Made by a program: the position numbers and the translations under genes. A stretch of DNA of 64,000 bases, taken from positions 1 to 64,000 of the forward strand of contig CAKNHF010000010.1 of NCBI GenBank assembly GCA_930972465.1, written 5' to 3'. This document shows positions 8,101-17,370 of this stretch, in pieces. Numbering within the stretch: position 1 is the first letter of the stretch; every line of letters starts with the position of its first letter. This stretch comes from an uncultured Lachnospiraceae bacterium (GTDB taxonomy: Bacteria; Bacillota; Clostridia; Lachnospirales; Lachnospiraceae). The notes beneath the pieces were generated by a model. It ran no database searches and had not been told where the DNA came from. It worked only from the letters and a program-made list of their open reading frames with translations.

Positions 8101-10179
8101 ATGAAGAAAAGAGATTCAGGAATAAAGATATACAGAGACAGAAAAGGGCAAAAAGGATACCGCGGCATTTCCATGTGGATTTTTCAGTCGGCGGCCGTCT
8201 GGTTTCTGGCTGCGGCCTGGTGGAATGCCATCCTTTCCGTATTTCCGATAGAGACAGGGGGAGGAATGGTTTATCTCTGGCTGGCAGTGCTTACGGCGGG
8301 GCTTGTGCTGCTGCATCAGAAGACGGGCGGATGGACGGTGCTTCTTGTGCTTGCCCTGACAGGAGTCCTTGTGTGGATCAGAAGAGACGTATTCACAGAG
8401 TATATAGAGAGCATAAGCAGGAATATTGCAGGGATGATATCCCCCGGAAATGGGGAAGAAGCGGCGGCATGGCATATGTCCGGACTTTTTACACGTCTGA
8501 ATGGGGAGGTCGGAGCAGGACTGACCGCGTCAGTGCTTTCAGTTCCGTTTCTTGAAATATGGATTATGGTTCTGAAAACGGGGAAAGGGAAACTGGCGGC
8601 AGGTGTTACGGCGGCTGTTCCGTTTTTCTGTTCTGCCGCCGCGGGATATTTTCCTCCGGAGATTCCTGCGTGGCTTCTGGTTCTGGCAGCCTGCGTTTAT
8701 TTTGCCGCCGGGACTGCAGGAGGAGAAAACTCAAAGCATTTTCTTTCACAGTGGGGCAGATGTATGATTGCGGCGGCTGTTCTGTGCGGAGCTGTGGTTC
8801 TGGCGGCCGGCGCGGGAAAGCTGCTTGATAGCGGGAGAGATGTTCCGGGAAGCTTTTATCAGGAAGCCCGGTCCACAATCCGGGCAGGAGTTATAGAACG
8901 GATACGGGAATCTGCTTCCGGAAGAGATGCAGAGCCGGAACAGACTGAGAACACGGATCCGGGAGCAGAAGAAGCGGACAGACAAGTGAGAAATTCCGGG
9001 GACACACAAGAAGAACCGACGGATACAGGCAGGGAACAGCTTTTGGGAGAGGAACAGCTTCCGTCCGGAAGCGGTATGGAGGATCTCCGTTCTCTTTCTG
9101 CTTTTGTTCCGGAAGAAGGAATCGGGGAGACTGTAACACTGGATGAACTGCCGGAGAGTACGGTGTACCTGCCGGAAAGATATGGGATTGTTTACAGCGG
9201 AGGAGCATGGTCTGATATGGAGGACATGCAGGAAAACGCCGATGAGATTCTGGAGAACTGCAGGGAGTATCCGGAAGGACTGGAACGTCTGGAAGATCTG
9301 TGCAGCGGATGGGATGTCAGTTCCTATGAAAATGTGGGAGAAAGGATTGACTCTGAACTGTCCGCAAGAGCGGTCTATGATACGAACCCCGGGACAACGC
9401 CTTCGGATCAGGATTTTGTCGAATATTTCCTGTTTGAAAGAGGGCGTGGATTCTGTGTTCATTTTGCCTCTGCCTCTGTTCTGCTTTACCGGATGTGCGG
9501 ATATCCGGCCCGGTATGCGGAAGGCTACGCAGTCCCGGCATCTGCTTTTTCTGAGAACGGAAACGGCGGCTACACGGCACGGATAGACGGGAGCATGGGG
9601 CATGCCTGGTGCCAGGTATATGACAGCCGGACCGGAAACTGGATTGATGCGGACCATACCCCGGCGGCACCCCGGAGTCAGTTCAGTGAAGAATCCGGCG
9701 GGGCTGATAAATCAGAGACGGGAGAACGGCTTCAGAATACGGCCCTGTGGCGTGTCCTTACGGTGATCGTTATATGTGCGGCGGTTCTGATCGTGCTTTC
9801 TGCCGTGACGGCTGCGCAGGCGGCTGTCCGAAGAAAATATCTCAGAAAGCGGTTTGAAGAAACGGGTAACGGCAGAGGGATTCTGGCCATGTACGAAAGT
9901 ATTCTCAGGACGGCCCGATACCAGGGGACAGAAACAGGTGATATCTTTGATGCGCATACAGCGGAGATTCTGGAGTGCGCATATCCCGAGATCAGCGGAC
10001 GGGAGTGGAAATGGATATATGAGAAAGTACTGGAGAGTATGTTCTATCACCTTGCGGATGAGAAGGCGGCGGCCGGAGAGATGAAAGTGCTTTATAAGAG
10101 ATTTGTGGAGTCGGCAGAGGTCAGGATGAGCAGAGGACAGAGACTGATAATGAAGTATATCCGGTGCTGTGCGGTCTGA
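8101..10179 (+). CDS. Membrane transglutaminase-like protein (TgpA-type)
   Basis: The 692-residue protein has about six N-terminal membrane helices (residues 20-245), a long acidic linker (about 270-340), a transglutaminase-core domain on the outer face and a C-terminal membrane helix near 547-570 followed by a cytoplasmic tail. The Cys-His-Asp triad is intact: C452 in RGFCVHFASA, H501 in GHAWCQVYD and D516 in NWIDADHTP. The MoxR-DUF58-transglutaminase order is widespread; the enzyme may be a peptidase, cross-linker or other cysteine acyltransferase, and its substrate is unknown. Confidence 0.87.
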   Translation: MKKRDSGIKIYRDRKGQKGYRGISMWIFQSAAVWFLAAAWWNAILSVFPIETGGGMVYLWLAVLTAGLVLLHQKTGGWTVLLVLALTGVLVWIRRDVFTEYIESISRNIAGMISPGNGEEAAAWHMSGLFTRLNGEVGAGLTASVLSVPFLEIWIMVLKTGKGKLAAGVTAAVPFFCSAAAGYFPPEIPAWLLVLAACVYFAAGTAGGENSKHFLSQWGRCMIAAAVLCGAVVLAAGAGKLLDSGRDVPGSFYQEARSTIRAGVIERIRESASGRDAEPEQTENTDPGAEEADRQVRNSGDTQEEPTDTGREQLLGEEQLPSGSGMEDLRSLSAFVPEEGIGETVTLDELPESTVYLPERYGIVYSGGAWSDMEDMQENADEILENCREYPEGLERLEDLCSGWDVSSYENVGERIDSELSARAVYDTNPGTTPSDQDFVEYFLFERGRGFCVHFASASVLLYRMCGYPARYAEGYAVPASAFSENGNGGYTARIDGSMGHAWCQVYDSRTGNWIDADHTPAAPRSQFSEESGGADKSETGERLQNTALWRVLTVIVICAAVLIVLSAVTAAQAAVRRKYLRKRFEETGNGRGILAMYESILRTARYQGTETGDIFDAHTAEILECAYPEISGREWKWIYEKVLESMFYHLADEKAAAGEMKVLYKRFVESAEVRMSRGQRLIMKYIRCCAV

Positions 10180-10243
10180 GGCGGGCGGAAAGAATCAGGG
10201 CATACATGTATACAATTGGGAAATAAATTGTTATATTCCCCCA

Positions 10244-10273
10244 TTGCCATATACTGTACAATGATGATATAAT
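10244..10273 (+). promoter_or_regulatory. Predicted promoter of the DUF5717-like operon
   Basis: -35 TTGCCA (10244-10249), 18-bp spacer, perfect -10 TATAAT (10268-10273). Confidence 0.6.
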
Positions 10274-10331
10274 TCATAGTAGCGTCTTTTTGCCTGCCGG
10301 CAGGGACAAGTATTATGAGTAGGTGACGGAT

Positions 10332-13300
10332 TTGAAAAATAAGATCAAACGTTTTGCAAAAGGGGATTTCCATATCCCGCAGCCGGAAATTATCTTTCCC
10401 GAAACCCATATTGTGATGAGGGTCGGAGAAGGAGAGGAATATAAAGGAAGCTTTTCGCTTCAGAATCAGGGAGAGGGAACGATAAGGGGACTGGTCTATC
10501 CGTCCTCGTACCGCGTTCAGTGCGCCGAAGAAGGATTCGACGGCAATCCGGTAAATATATATTATACATATGACGGAAGAGGGCTTGTGCCGGGGCATGT
10601 GGAGCATGGAAAATTCACCATTGTCTGCAACGGCGGCGAATTTGATATTGCCTTTACAGCCATCATTGAGAAGCCTTTTGTCATGACAAGCTACGGCAAG
10701 GTACAGAGTCTTGAGGACTTTAAAAAGCTGGCCTTCCGAGATGCGGCAGAGGCTGAGAAGCTGTTCAGATCCCGCGATTTTTATGAGATTCTGAAATATG
10801 AGGACATCCGCATCCAGGCTCTCTACGATAATATGAGAAAGTGGGAGCTTGATCAGCATGCCCTTGAGGAGTTCCTTGTAGGATGCAAACAGAAGGAAAA
10901 GATATTCCTTACTCTTGAAGAAGAGAGCAGGGCTTTCATCTCTCTTACAGAGGCAAGAAAAGAGACTTTTACGATCCGGAAAAACACATGGGGATACCTT
11001 GAGATCGATGTGAGAACAGAGGGAGATTTTCTCTATGTGGAGCATACACGCATCACGACCGAGGAATTCATCGGGAACTCATACCGGCTGGAGTATTTCA
11101 TCACGATGGAGAATCTTCATGCGGGAAGCAATTTCGGACAGATCATTCTGGAGACTCCTTACGAGACTCTTACCTATGAAATCGTAGTTGAGAAAGATAT
11201 CCGCAGGGATGAGGAACGCAGAAACCGTGAGAGAGACTTCAGCGGGATCATAAAGGGCTATCTGGATTACGAGGGGGGCAGGACGGATCTGAATACATGG
11301 ACAGAGGATGCCCTTAAAAGAATCGGACGGCTGAGGGAGGCGGATGAGAGAAATGAATATTTTCTGCTTGCCCATGCTCATATCTGTCTGATCGGAGGAA
11401 GGACGGATGAGGCAAAATGGATTCTGGAATCATATAATTATAACCGTTTTGCCATCGGCAAAGACGTGGAGCTGAGTTCTTACTATCTGTATCTTACGAC
11501 TCTTCTGAGCAATGATACGATCGGTCAGCGGAGAGTGGCGGAGGAGCTGTCAAGATCATTTATGAAGCATCCGGACAGCTGGCTGATTCTCTGCATGCTG
11601 GTGGAAGTTGACTCGGAATATAAGATCTACAGTGAGCGGCTGCGCGCCCTTGAGAAGCAGTTTTATGAAGACCGGTCTCACAGTATCTGGTTCTATCTCC
11701 AGGCTTTCCGGTGTTTCCGGGAGAAGAGTTCGTCTCTGAAGAAACTCGGAATGTTTGAAGTGCGGGTTCTACTTTTTGCGGTAAAATACAAACTTATGAC
11801 AAAGGAGCTGGCGCTTTATACAGCCAATCTCGCCAGCCAGATGAAGGTGTTCGACAGGCATCTGTATAAAGTGCTTGTGCTGGCATACGACATGTATGAG
11901 GAATCGATGATCCTTACGGCGATCTGCACCCTCCTCATCAAAGGAAACTGTATGGACAGCTGTTATTTCAAATGGTACGAGAAAGCGGTGGAATCAGAGC
12001 TTAAGATAGCGCAGCTCTATGAGTATTACATGGCTGCGGCCAGGCCGGATCAGTTCCATAAGCCGCTGCCCCGGTCGGTATATCTGTATTTTATGCACGG
12101 GAACTCTCTGGATTATCATAAATGTGCATTTTTATATTCGAACCTGATCACGTATGAAGATGAGTCGAGCGAGATCTATGCCCATTACCGTGATGAGATG
12201 GAGGCATTTGTCTGGAATCAGCTGGAGAGAAGAAATGTGGACGAGCAGCTCCGCATTATCTATAAGAGGTTTGTGGTCGAGTCTTCATTGAATTCGGAGA
12301 GGGTGAAGGCGCTTTATGATATCTGCCATGCCTACTGGATTACCACAAAGGTTCCCAACATGAAATACGTCCATGTGATCGCGGAGGACGGCACGATCAC
12401 GCAGAAAGCGGCGTATCTGGAAAACGGAGCCAGAGTATTTCTGTATTCGAAGACAGACCGTCTTGTATGGGAGGCCCGGGACGGGAGACATTATACAGAC
12501 TCCATCCCCTATGAGAGCAAGCGGCTCTTTTATGAGCTCAGATATATGGACATGTGCCGGAAATATCTGAACGGCATGATGAGAAGCGGCAGGGTTGAAG
12601 AAGAGGAAGAGCTTACGCTTGAAACCGTCAGGGCGAAAGGACTTGAGAATTTCCCGGAGGACGAAGTGTTTACGCTCTGCAGCAAGACCATCCGTGAGAA
12701 CAATTACGAGAATGATGATTTCCTTACGTATGTCTGCTTTGACCTGTTTAAGAAGCATCAGTATGATAAAGTGATACTTACTTATCTTGCCAATTATTAC
12801 TGCGGTGCCACGCTTGATATGAAACTTCTGTGGAAAGAAGCGCGGGACTATGAGGTGCATACGCATAAACTCGGCGAGAGAATCCTGACACAGATGCTGT
12901 TCTCGGAAGAGCTGTTCCAGGAATCTCAGATTTTCGAGGAATACTATGAGGAGGGAGCTTATTTCCGGCTCCAGCAGGCATATCTCGCATATGTGTCAAG
13001 GGAATATGTCGTAGAGGACAGAAAGATCGGAAGAAATATCATAGACATCATATGCAGGGAATATGAAAAGGGAGAAGAGACGATTGATGTCTGCAAGCTG
13101 GCTGTGCTTAAATATTACTCCACCCGGGAATATAATTCAAAAACCCGGAAGACGCTGAAAAAATTCCTTCAGGAACTGTGCAGCAGACAGATTTATTTCC
13201 CGTTTTTCCTCGCTTATGAGAAGGAATGGCTGATCGAGCTTCAGCTGTGGGATAAAGTCCTGATTGAATATAAGGGACAGAGAGGAAGCAGGGTTATGCT

Positions 13301-13625
13301 CTATTATCAGCTTCAGAAGGGAGAGCGGGAGCCGGCCGACTATTCAACAGAGATACTTACTCCGATGTATGAGAATCTTTATGTGAAAAAGTTTGTACTG
13401 TTTGCCAATGAAAAGCTGAAATACTATTTCAAGGAGACCATTGACGGCAATTCCTACAGAAGCGACAAAGAGACATGCGTCAGGGATACCGAGCCGGGAG
13501 AACCGGGAAGGTACGGCAGGCTCAATGATATTCTTCTCGAGAAGAATGAAAGAGAACGAGAGAGAAAGATGAAGGCATATGCTCTGGAGGACGCTCTTGC
13601 GGCGCATATGTTCGAACAGTATTAA
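10332..13625 (+). CDS. Giant DUF5717-like protein: two beta domains plus helical solenoid
   Basis: I recognise this as a DUF5717-type protein of Clostridia with no established function. The 1097-residue product has no signal peptide or membrane helix. Residues about 10-120 and 195-290 look like two beta-sandwich domains, each with a GxxYxGSFxLxNxG- or YFITMENLHAGSNFG-like strand pattern. From about 300 on it is a long run of amphipathic helix pairs of TPR/HAT type, ending in a charged Glu/Arg tail. TTG at 10332 is chosen over GTG at 10323 because AGGTGA lies 5 bp before the TTG. It heads a three-gene operon with an actin-like and a TPR-like protein, suggesting an intracellular scaffold or chaperone machine. 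Confidence 0.7.
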   Translation: MKNKIKRFAKGDFHIPQPEIIFPETHIVMRVGEGEEYKGSFSLQNQGEGTIRGLVYPSSYRVQCAEEGFDGNPVNIYYTYDGRGLVPGHVEHGKFTIVCNGGEFDIAFTAIIEKPFVMTSYGKVQSLEDFKKLAFRDAAEAEKLFRSRDFYEILKYEDIRIQALYDNMRKWELDQHALEEFLVGCKQKEKIFLTLEEESRAFISLTEARKETFTIRKNTWGYLEIDVRTEGDFLYVEHTRITTEEFIGNSYRLEYFITMENLHAGSNFGQIILETPYETLTYEIVVEKDIRRDEERRNRERDFSGIIKGYLDYEGGRTDLNTWTEDALKRIGRLREADERNEYFLLAHAHICLIGGRTDEAKWILESYNYNRFAIGKDVELSSYYLYLTTLLSNDTIGQRRVAEELSRSFMKHPDSWLILCMLVEVDSEYKIYSERLRALEKQFYEDRSHSIWFYLQAFRCFREKSSSLKKLGMFEVRVLLFAVKYKLMTKELALYTANLASQMKVFDRHLYKVLVLAYDMYEESMILTAICTLLIKGNCMDSCYFKWYEKAVESELKIAQLYEYYMAAARPDQFHKPLPRSVYLYFMHGNSLDYHKCAFLYSNLITYEDESSEIYAHYRDEMEAFVWNQLERRNVDEQLRIIYKRFVVESSLNSERVKALYDICHAYWITTKVPNMKYVHVIAEDGTITQKAAYLENGARVFLYSKTDRLVWEARDGRHYTDSIPYESKRLFYELRYMDMCRKYLNGMMRSGRVEEEEELTLETVRAKGLENFPEDEVFTLCSKTIRENNYENDDFLTYVCFDLFKKHQYDKVILTYLANYYCGATLDMKLLWKEARDYEVHTHKLGERILTQMLFSEELFQESQIFEEYYEEGAYFRLQQAYLAYVSREYVVEDRKIGRNIIDIICREYEKGEETIDVCKLAVLKYYSTREYNSKTRKTLKKFLQELCSRQIYFPFFLAYEKEWLIELQLWDKVLIEYKGQRGSRVMLYYQLQKGEREPADYSTEILTPMYENLYVKKFVLFANEKLKYYFKETIDGNSYRSDKETCVRDTEPGEPGRYGRLNDILLEKNERERERKMKAYALEDALAAHMFEQY

Positions 13626-13640
13626 GGAGGATGTCTTTCC

Positions 13641-14924
13641 ATGGGAGAAGGCAATATAATCGGATATGAGATAAATGAAAAGACATGCCAGATCAGCTAT
13701 TATAATGAACAGCAGATGGAACCGGAGACTCTGGAGGTAGATACGGATAATTATCAGATTCCTCTGATCATTGGAAAGCTGAGAGACACATGGGCTTACG
13801 GCAAGGAAGCCAAGAGACTTGTCTCAATAAAAGAGGGCTTTACTCTGACGCGGCTTCTGAGCAGGGCGCTGGCAGGAGATAAGGTGGAATTCGGGGAAGA
13901 GACGTATGACGCAGTGTGGCTTCTGTCACAGTTTATTCAGATGTCGCTGCAGGCATTCCCGAAGATCGACGGAATCGTTTTTACCGTTCCAACACTTACG
14001 GAAGAACTTGCACAGATGCTCAGAGGGATTGCGGTGCGAATGAATATCGACAAGAGACATATCTTCATTCAGGATTATAAGGAGAGTTACTGCAATTATC
14101 TGTTCTATCAGCCGAAGGAACTCTGGCAGTATGACGCTGCGCTGTTCAGCTGCGACAGGAATGAGATAAAGGCATATATGCTCAGACGGCTGAAACCCGG
14201 ACTGGGGGGAGGCAGAACGACTTTTGTGACTGTGGATGAAGTGGCCAGTGCCCATATGAAAGAACTGGCCATGGTCTATCCTGTGCTGAACGAGGATAAG
14301 GCGAAAGAAGCGGATGCCATGTTCTGTAAATTCATTGAGAGTGTGTTTGACAAGAGAATCGTGTCATCTGTCTTTCTCACCGGCGAAGGTTTTGAGAACA
14401 ACTGGTATCCGAAAGCGCTGAGAGTGCTCTGCAACGGACGCCGTGCTTTTATAGGAAATAATCTGTACAGCAAAGGGGCATGCTATACGGCTTACCGGAA
14501 GCTGTACATGCATATCGAGAACCCGGTCTATCTTTCAGAGGATAAGCTGACGGATCAGATTACTGTCAATATGCGCGTTGACGGACAGGAGATGTGGTAT
14601 CCCATTGTCTCCTGGGGAGCACACTGGTATGAATCAAACAATCAGTGGGAAGTGCTTATGGAGGATGTGGAAGATATAGAATTTCATGTTGAATCTCTGA
14701 TCCAGGGAACACTCAAGACAGAGAAAATATCTCTGGAAAAATTCCCGAAGAGAGCGGAATATTCCATGAGACTGCAGATAGAGACTCTGTTTCTGGATGA
14801 GAAGACCTGCAAGATCACGGTGAAGGATGTAGGATTCGGAGACTTTTTCCTTCCGACGGATTTTCAGGAGGAGAAGATTATTCACTTAGGAGGCAATGAT
14901 GGGAAATTTAATTCTTTGTCATGA
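13641..14924 (+). CDS. DUF5716-like protein with degenerate actin/Hsp70-like layout
   Basis: The 427-residue protein is probably a DUF5716-family member; the function is unknown. Its layout recalls actin/Hsp70 ATPases: an opening IIGYEINEKTCQISYY strand pair, a middle FTVPTL segment like the VxTVPA of Hsp70, ALFSCDRNEIKAYML where phosphate-2 would be, and SSVFLTGEGFENNWYPKAL like the adenosine motif. The usual DxGxx residues are missing, so ATP hydrolysis is doubtful. The last 120 residues form a beta-rich C-terminal domain resembling the Hsp70 substrate-binding half. It lies 15 bp after the giant gene and overlaps the next gene, so all three are translated together. Confidence 0.65.
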   Translation: MGEGNIIGYEINEKTCQISYYNEQQMEPETLEVDTDNYQIPLIIGKLRDTWAYGKEAKRLVSIKEGFTLTRLLSRALAGDKVEFGEETYDAVWLLSQFIQMSLQAFPKIDGIVFTVPTLTEELAQMLRGIAVRMNIDKRHIFIQDYKESYCNYLFYQPKELWQYDAALFSCDRNEIKAYMLRRLKPGLGGGRTTFVTVDEVASAHMKELAMVYPVLNEDKAKEADAMFCKFIESVFDKRIVSSVFLTGEGFENNWYPKALRVLCNGRRAFIGNNLYSKGACYTAYRKLYMHIENPVYLSEDKLTDQITVNMRVDGQEMWYPIVSWGAHWYESNNQWEVLMEDVEDIEFHVESLIQGTLKTEKISLEKFPKRAEYSMRLQIETLFLDEKTCKITVKDVGFGDFFLPTDFQEEKIIHLGGNDGKFNSLS

Positions 14925-15666
14925 CAAACATGCGACTCATCCCTATGAGATTACCAGGATACACTGCAGGATATTTACCATTGAAGAGCTCTGCTATTAT
15001 CTGTGCAATAATCTCTATCTGATTGACTATACGATCATGAATGAGCAGCTCTGCACCTGGCTGGAGGAAGAGATCGGCATGCCGGAACTGGCGGACAGTC
15101 TGCGGGATGTGCTTCGGCTGAGAGGGTCTGTCGAAAAATTCGTGCTTACGATTCTGAAGGCGTCCAAGATATACCGGGAGCCTCAGATGATACATATTCA
15201 GAATGTGCTGGAACATCTGAAGAATCAGAGAGATATAGAACGACAGAAATACAAGGCGGACAACCTGCTGGAGAGCGGTGAGATAGAAGAGGCTATCCTT
15301 GTGTATCAGACGATCCTGAATCAGGAGAAGGATGAGAGCGTGGACGAAAAGTTCTATGGGAAGATTTATGCCGGGCTTGGAGCGGCTTACGGACGGCTTT
15401 TCCTGTATCAGGAATCTGCGCGCATGTATGACAGGGCCTATCAGATCTGTGAGGACAGAGCGCTTCTGAAACCTTATCTCTATGCATCCTATAAATATAT
15501 GTCACTTGAAGAATTCCATATTCTGATCACGAAACATGATGATTACATGGAGGTAAATGCGCAGATGCGCCGGGAAATCGATGAGATCCGGAAAAATCTG
15601 CAGACAGATCCCACGCCTGTGCTTCTTGAAAAGTGGAAGAGGCAGCACAGAAGAAGCCATACCTGA
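14899..15666 (+). CDS. Small TPR-like protein of the DUF5717 operon
   Basis: The 255-residue protein is not firmly recognised. The first 90 residues are alpha/beta with a conserved-looking YEITRIHCRIFTIEELCYYL. From about 110 to 215 there are TPR-like helix pairs, best seen in ADNLLESGEIEEAILVYQTI and IYAGLGAAYGRLFLYQESA. No signal or membrane segment is present. It overlaps the end of the actin-like gene; AGGAGG is 5 bp before the second of two adjacent ATGs, so 14899 is preferred over 14896. The shared operon and solenoid architecture suggest it is a subunit of the same assembly as its two upstream neighbours. Confidence 0.65.
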   Translation: MGNLILCHDKHATHPYEITRIHCRIFTIEELCYYLCNNLYLIDYTIMNEQLCTWLEEEIGMPELADSLRDVLRLRGSVEKFVLTILKASKIYREPQMIHIQNVLEHLKNQRDIERQKYKADNLLESGEIEEAILVYQTILNQEKDESVDEKFYGKIYAGLGAAYGRLFLYQESARMYDRAYQICEDRALLKPYLYASYKYMSLEEFHILITKHDDYMEVNAQMRREIDEIRKNLQTDPTPVLLEKWKRQHRRSHT

Positions 15667-15712
15667 TAACGCATATATCTGCAGGAAAAGACGGAGCAGG
15701 GGAAAGAAAGAT

Positions 15713-15741
15713 TTGACACAGGAATATCAGTGTGGTAGAAT
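15713..15741 (+). promoter_or_regulatory. Strong sigma-A promoter of the amino-acid ABC operon
   Basis: Consensus -35 TTGACA (15713-15718), 17-bp spacer, -10 TAGAAT (15736-15741). An inverted repeat, CAACGGTA (15743-15750) with TACCGTTG (15794-15801), begins at the expected transcription start, and TACCG/CGGTA (15794-15798 and 15805-15809) can form an alternative hairpin just before the ribosome site. Confidence 0.75.
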
Positions 15742-15822
15742 ACAACGGTACTTTATCGTGGTGCAGTGACTCATTGATAGAGAAAAAAAGTAATACCGTT
15801 GATACGGTAGTGGGAGGAAGAA

Positions 15823-16650
15823 ATGAAAAAAAGAGTTTTAAGTGTTTTGTTATGTGCTGCTTTTGCGGTATCCATGCTGCCGGGGTGCGGTTCTGATACT
15901 GCGGACTCCGGAAATGCCTCTTCTTCGGGAGAAACCGAAGAAAGCAGTGATATGGAGTATGTGAAGGACAAAGGAACGCTTGTGGTTGGAATTACAAATT
16001 TCGCACCCATGGACTATAAGGATGACAACGGAGACTGGATCGGATTTGATGCGGATATGGCAAAAGCATTCGCAGAGAGTCTTGGCGTAGATGTGGAATT
16101 CGTTGAGATCGACTGGGACAATAAGGTTCTTGAGCTGGATGCGAAGTCCATAGACTGCGTATGGAACGGAATGACTCTTACGGATGAAGTGACAAGCGCA
16201 ATGGAGTGCACAAACGCATACCTGAATAATGCCCAGGTGGTTGTTGTGCCGGCTGATGTGGCAGATCAGTATCAGGATGAAGAAAGCCTTTCGGACCTGA
16301 ATTTTGCGGTTGAGGCGGGAAGCGCCGGAGAACAGGAAGTCAGCGACCGCGGCCTGAATTATACGGCGGTGACCGCACAGTCAGACGCCCTGATGGAGGT
16401 TGCGGCGGGAACATCAGACGCCGCTGTGATTGATTCCCTTATGGCAGCTGCCATGATCGGTGAGGGGACAGGCTACGAGGATCTGACCTACACCATCGGA
16501 CTGAACACAGAAGAGTATGGCGTCGGATTCCGCAAAGGATCTGATCTTGCAGAAGAGCTGAACAACTTCTTCACTGAAAGCTATGCAGACGGAAGCATGA
16601 AAGAATGTGCGGAGACATATAAAGTACAGGCCGCTCTGATCGAGCAGTAA
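15823..16650 (+). CDS. Polar amino-acid ABC transporter, substrate-binding lipoprotein
   Basis: The 275-residue lipoprotein (lipobox LPGC, Cys22) belongs to the type II periplasmic-binding-protein family 3 that binds glutamine, cystine, arginine or related amino acids. Visible hallmarks are GTLVVGITNFAPMDYKDDNGDWIGFDADMAKAF-like residues (near 45-75), VEFVEIDWDNKVLEL, and the central NGMTLTDEV. The exact substrate cannot be read from sequence. The acidic spacer after Cys22 (about 25-40) tethers the domain outside the membrane. It is first in a binding protein-permease-ATPase operon. Confidence 0.9.
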   Translation: MKKRVLSVLLCAAFAVSMLPGCGSDTADSGNASSSGETEESSDMEYVKDKGTLVVGITNFAPMDYKDDNGDWIGFDADMAKAFAESLGVDVEFVEIDWDNKVLELDAKSIDCVWNGMTLTDEVTSAMECTNAYLNNAQVVVVPADVADQYQDEESLSDLNFAVEAGSAGEQEVSDRGLNYTAVTAQSDALMEVAAGTSDAAVIDSLMAAAMIGEGTGYEDLTYTIGLNTEEYGVGFRKGSDLAEELNNFFTESYADGSMKECAETYKVQAALIEQ

Positions 16651-16674
16651 AAGAAATACAGATGGAGCTGTGAC

Positions 16675-17358
16675 ATGGAACTGATATTAGAACAATTTCC
16701 AATTGTTATCCACTCATTGAACATAGGATTCATACAGACACTGAAGCTGTTCTTTGTGACACTTCTCGGAGCGGTGCCTCTGGGACTGATCATTTCATTC
16801 GGATCGATGTCCCGTTTCCGGCCACTGAGTTATCTTGTAAAAATCATTGTATGGATCATCAGGGGAACCCCTCTGATGATCCAGCTTTTGATCATCTATT
16901 ATTTTCCCGGACTTGTGTTTGGCAATTCCATATGGATCGGAGAGACAGGACGTTTTCTGGCGGCAGCGGTGGCGTTTATCTTCAACTATGCCTGCTATTT
17001 CTCAGAGATCTACCGCGGAGGAATACAGGGTGTGCCCCGCGGGCAGGAGGAGGCCGGACTGGTGCTGGGTATGACAAGAAGCCAGATCTTTTTCAAGGTT
17101 ACGCTTCTTCAGATGATCAAGAGGATTGTTCCTCCGATGTCCAATGAGATCATTACACTTGTAAAAGATACTTCCCTCGCGCGGATCATCGCGCTGCAGG
17201 AGATCATATGGGCAGGTCAGTCTTTCCTCAAGGGATCCCAGGGAATCTCGGGGGCGATATGGCCGCTGTTTTTTACCGCTGTTTATTATCTGATCTTTAA
17301 CGGAATCCTGACGGTTCTTTTGGGCGGACTGGAGAAAAAACTGGATTATTTCAGATAG
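16675..17358 (+). CDS. Polar amino-acid ABC transporter, permease
   Basis: The 227-residue membrane protein of the HisM/GlnP type has about five helices and the EAA cytoplasmic loop with G at its centre (EEAGLVLGMTRSQIFFKVTLLQ, near 122-143) that docks to the ATPase. It presumably works as a homodimer because the operon has only one permease gene. It lies 24 bp after the binding-protein gene and 12 bp before the ATPase gene. Confidence 0.92.
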   Translation: MELILEQFPIVIHSLNIGFIQTLKLFFVTLLGAVPLGLIISFGSMSRFRPLSYLVKIIVWIIRGTPLMIQLLIIYYFPGLVFGNSIWIGETGRFLAAAVAFIFNYACYFSEIYRGGIQGVPRGQEEAGLVLGMTRSQIFFKVTLLQMIKRIVPPMSNEIITLVKDTSLARIIALQEIIWAGQSFLKGSQGISGAIWPLFFTAVYYLIFNGILTVLLGGLEKKLDYFR

Positions 17359-17370
17359 GAGGCGGAGAGC

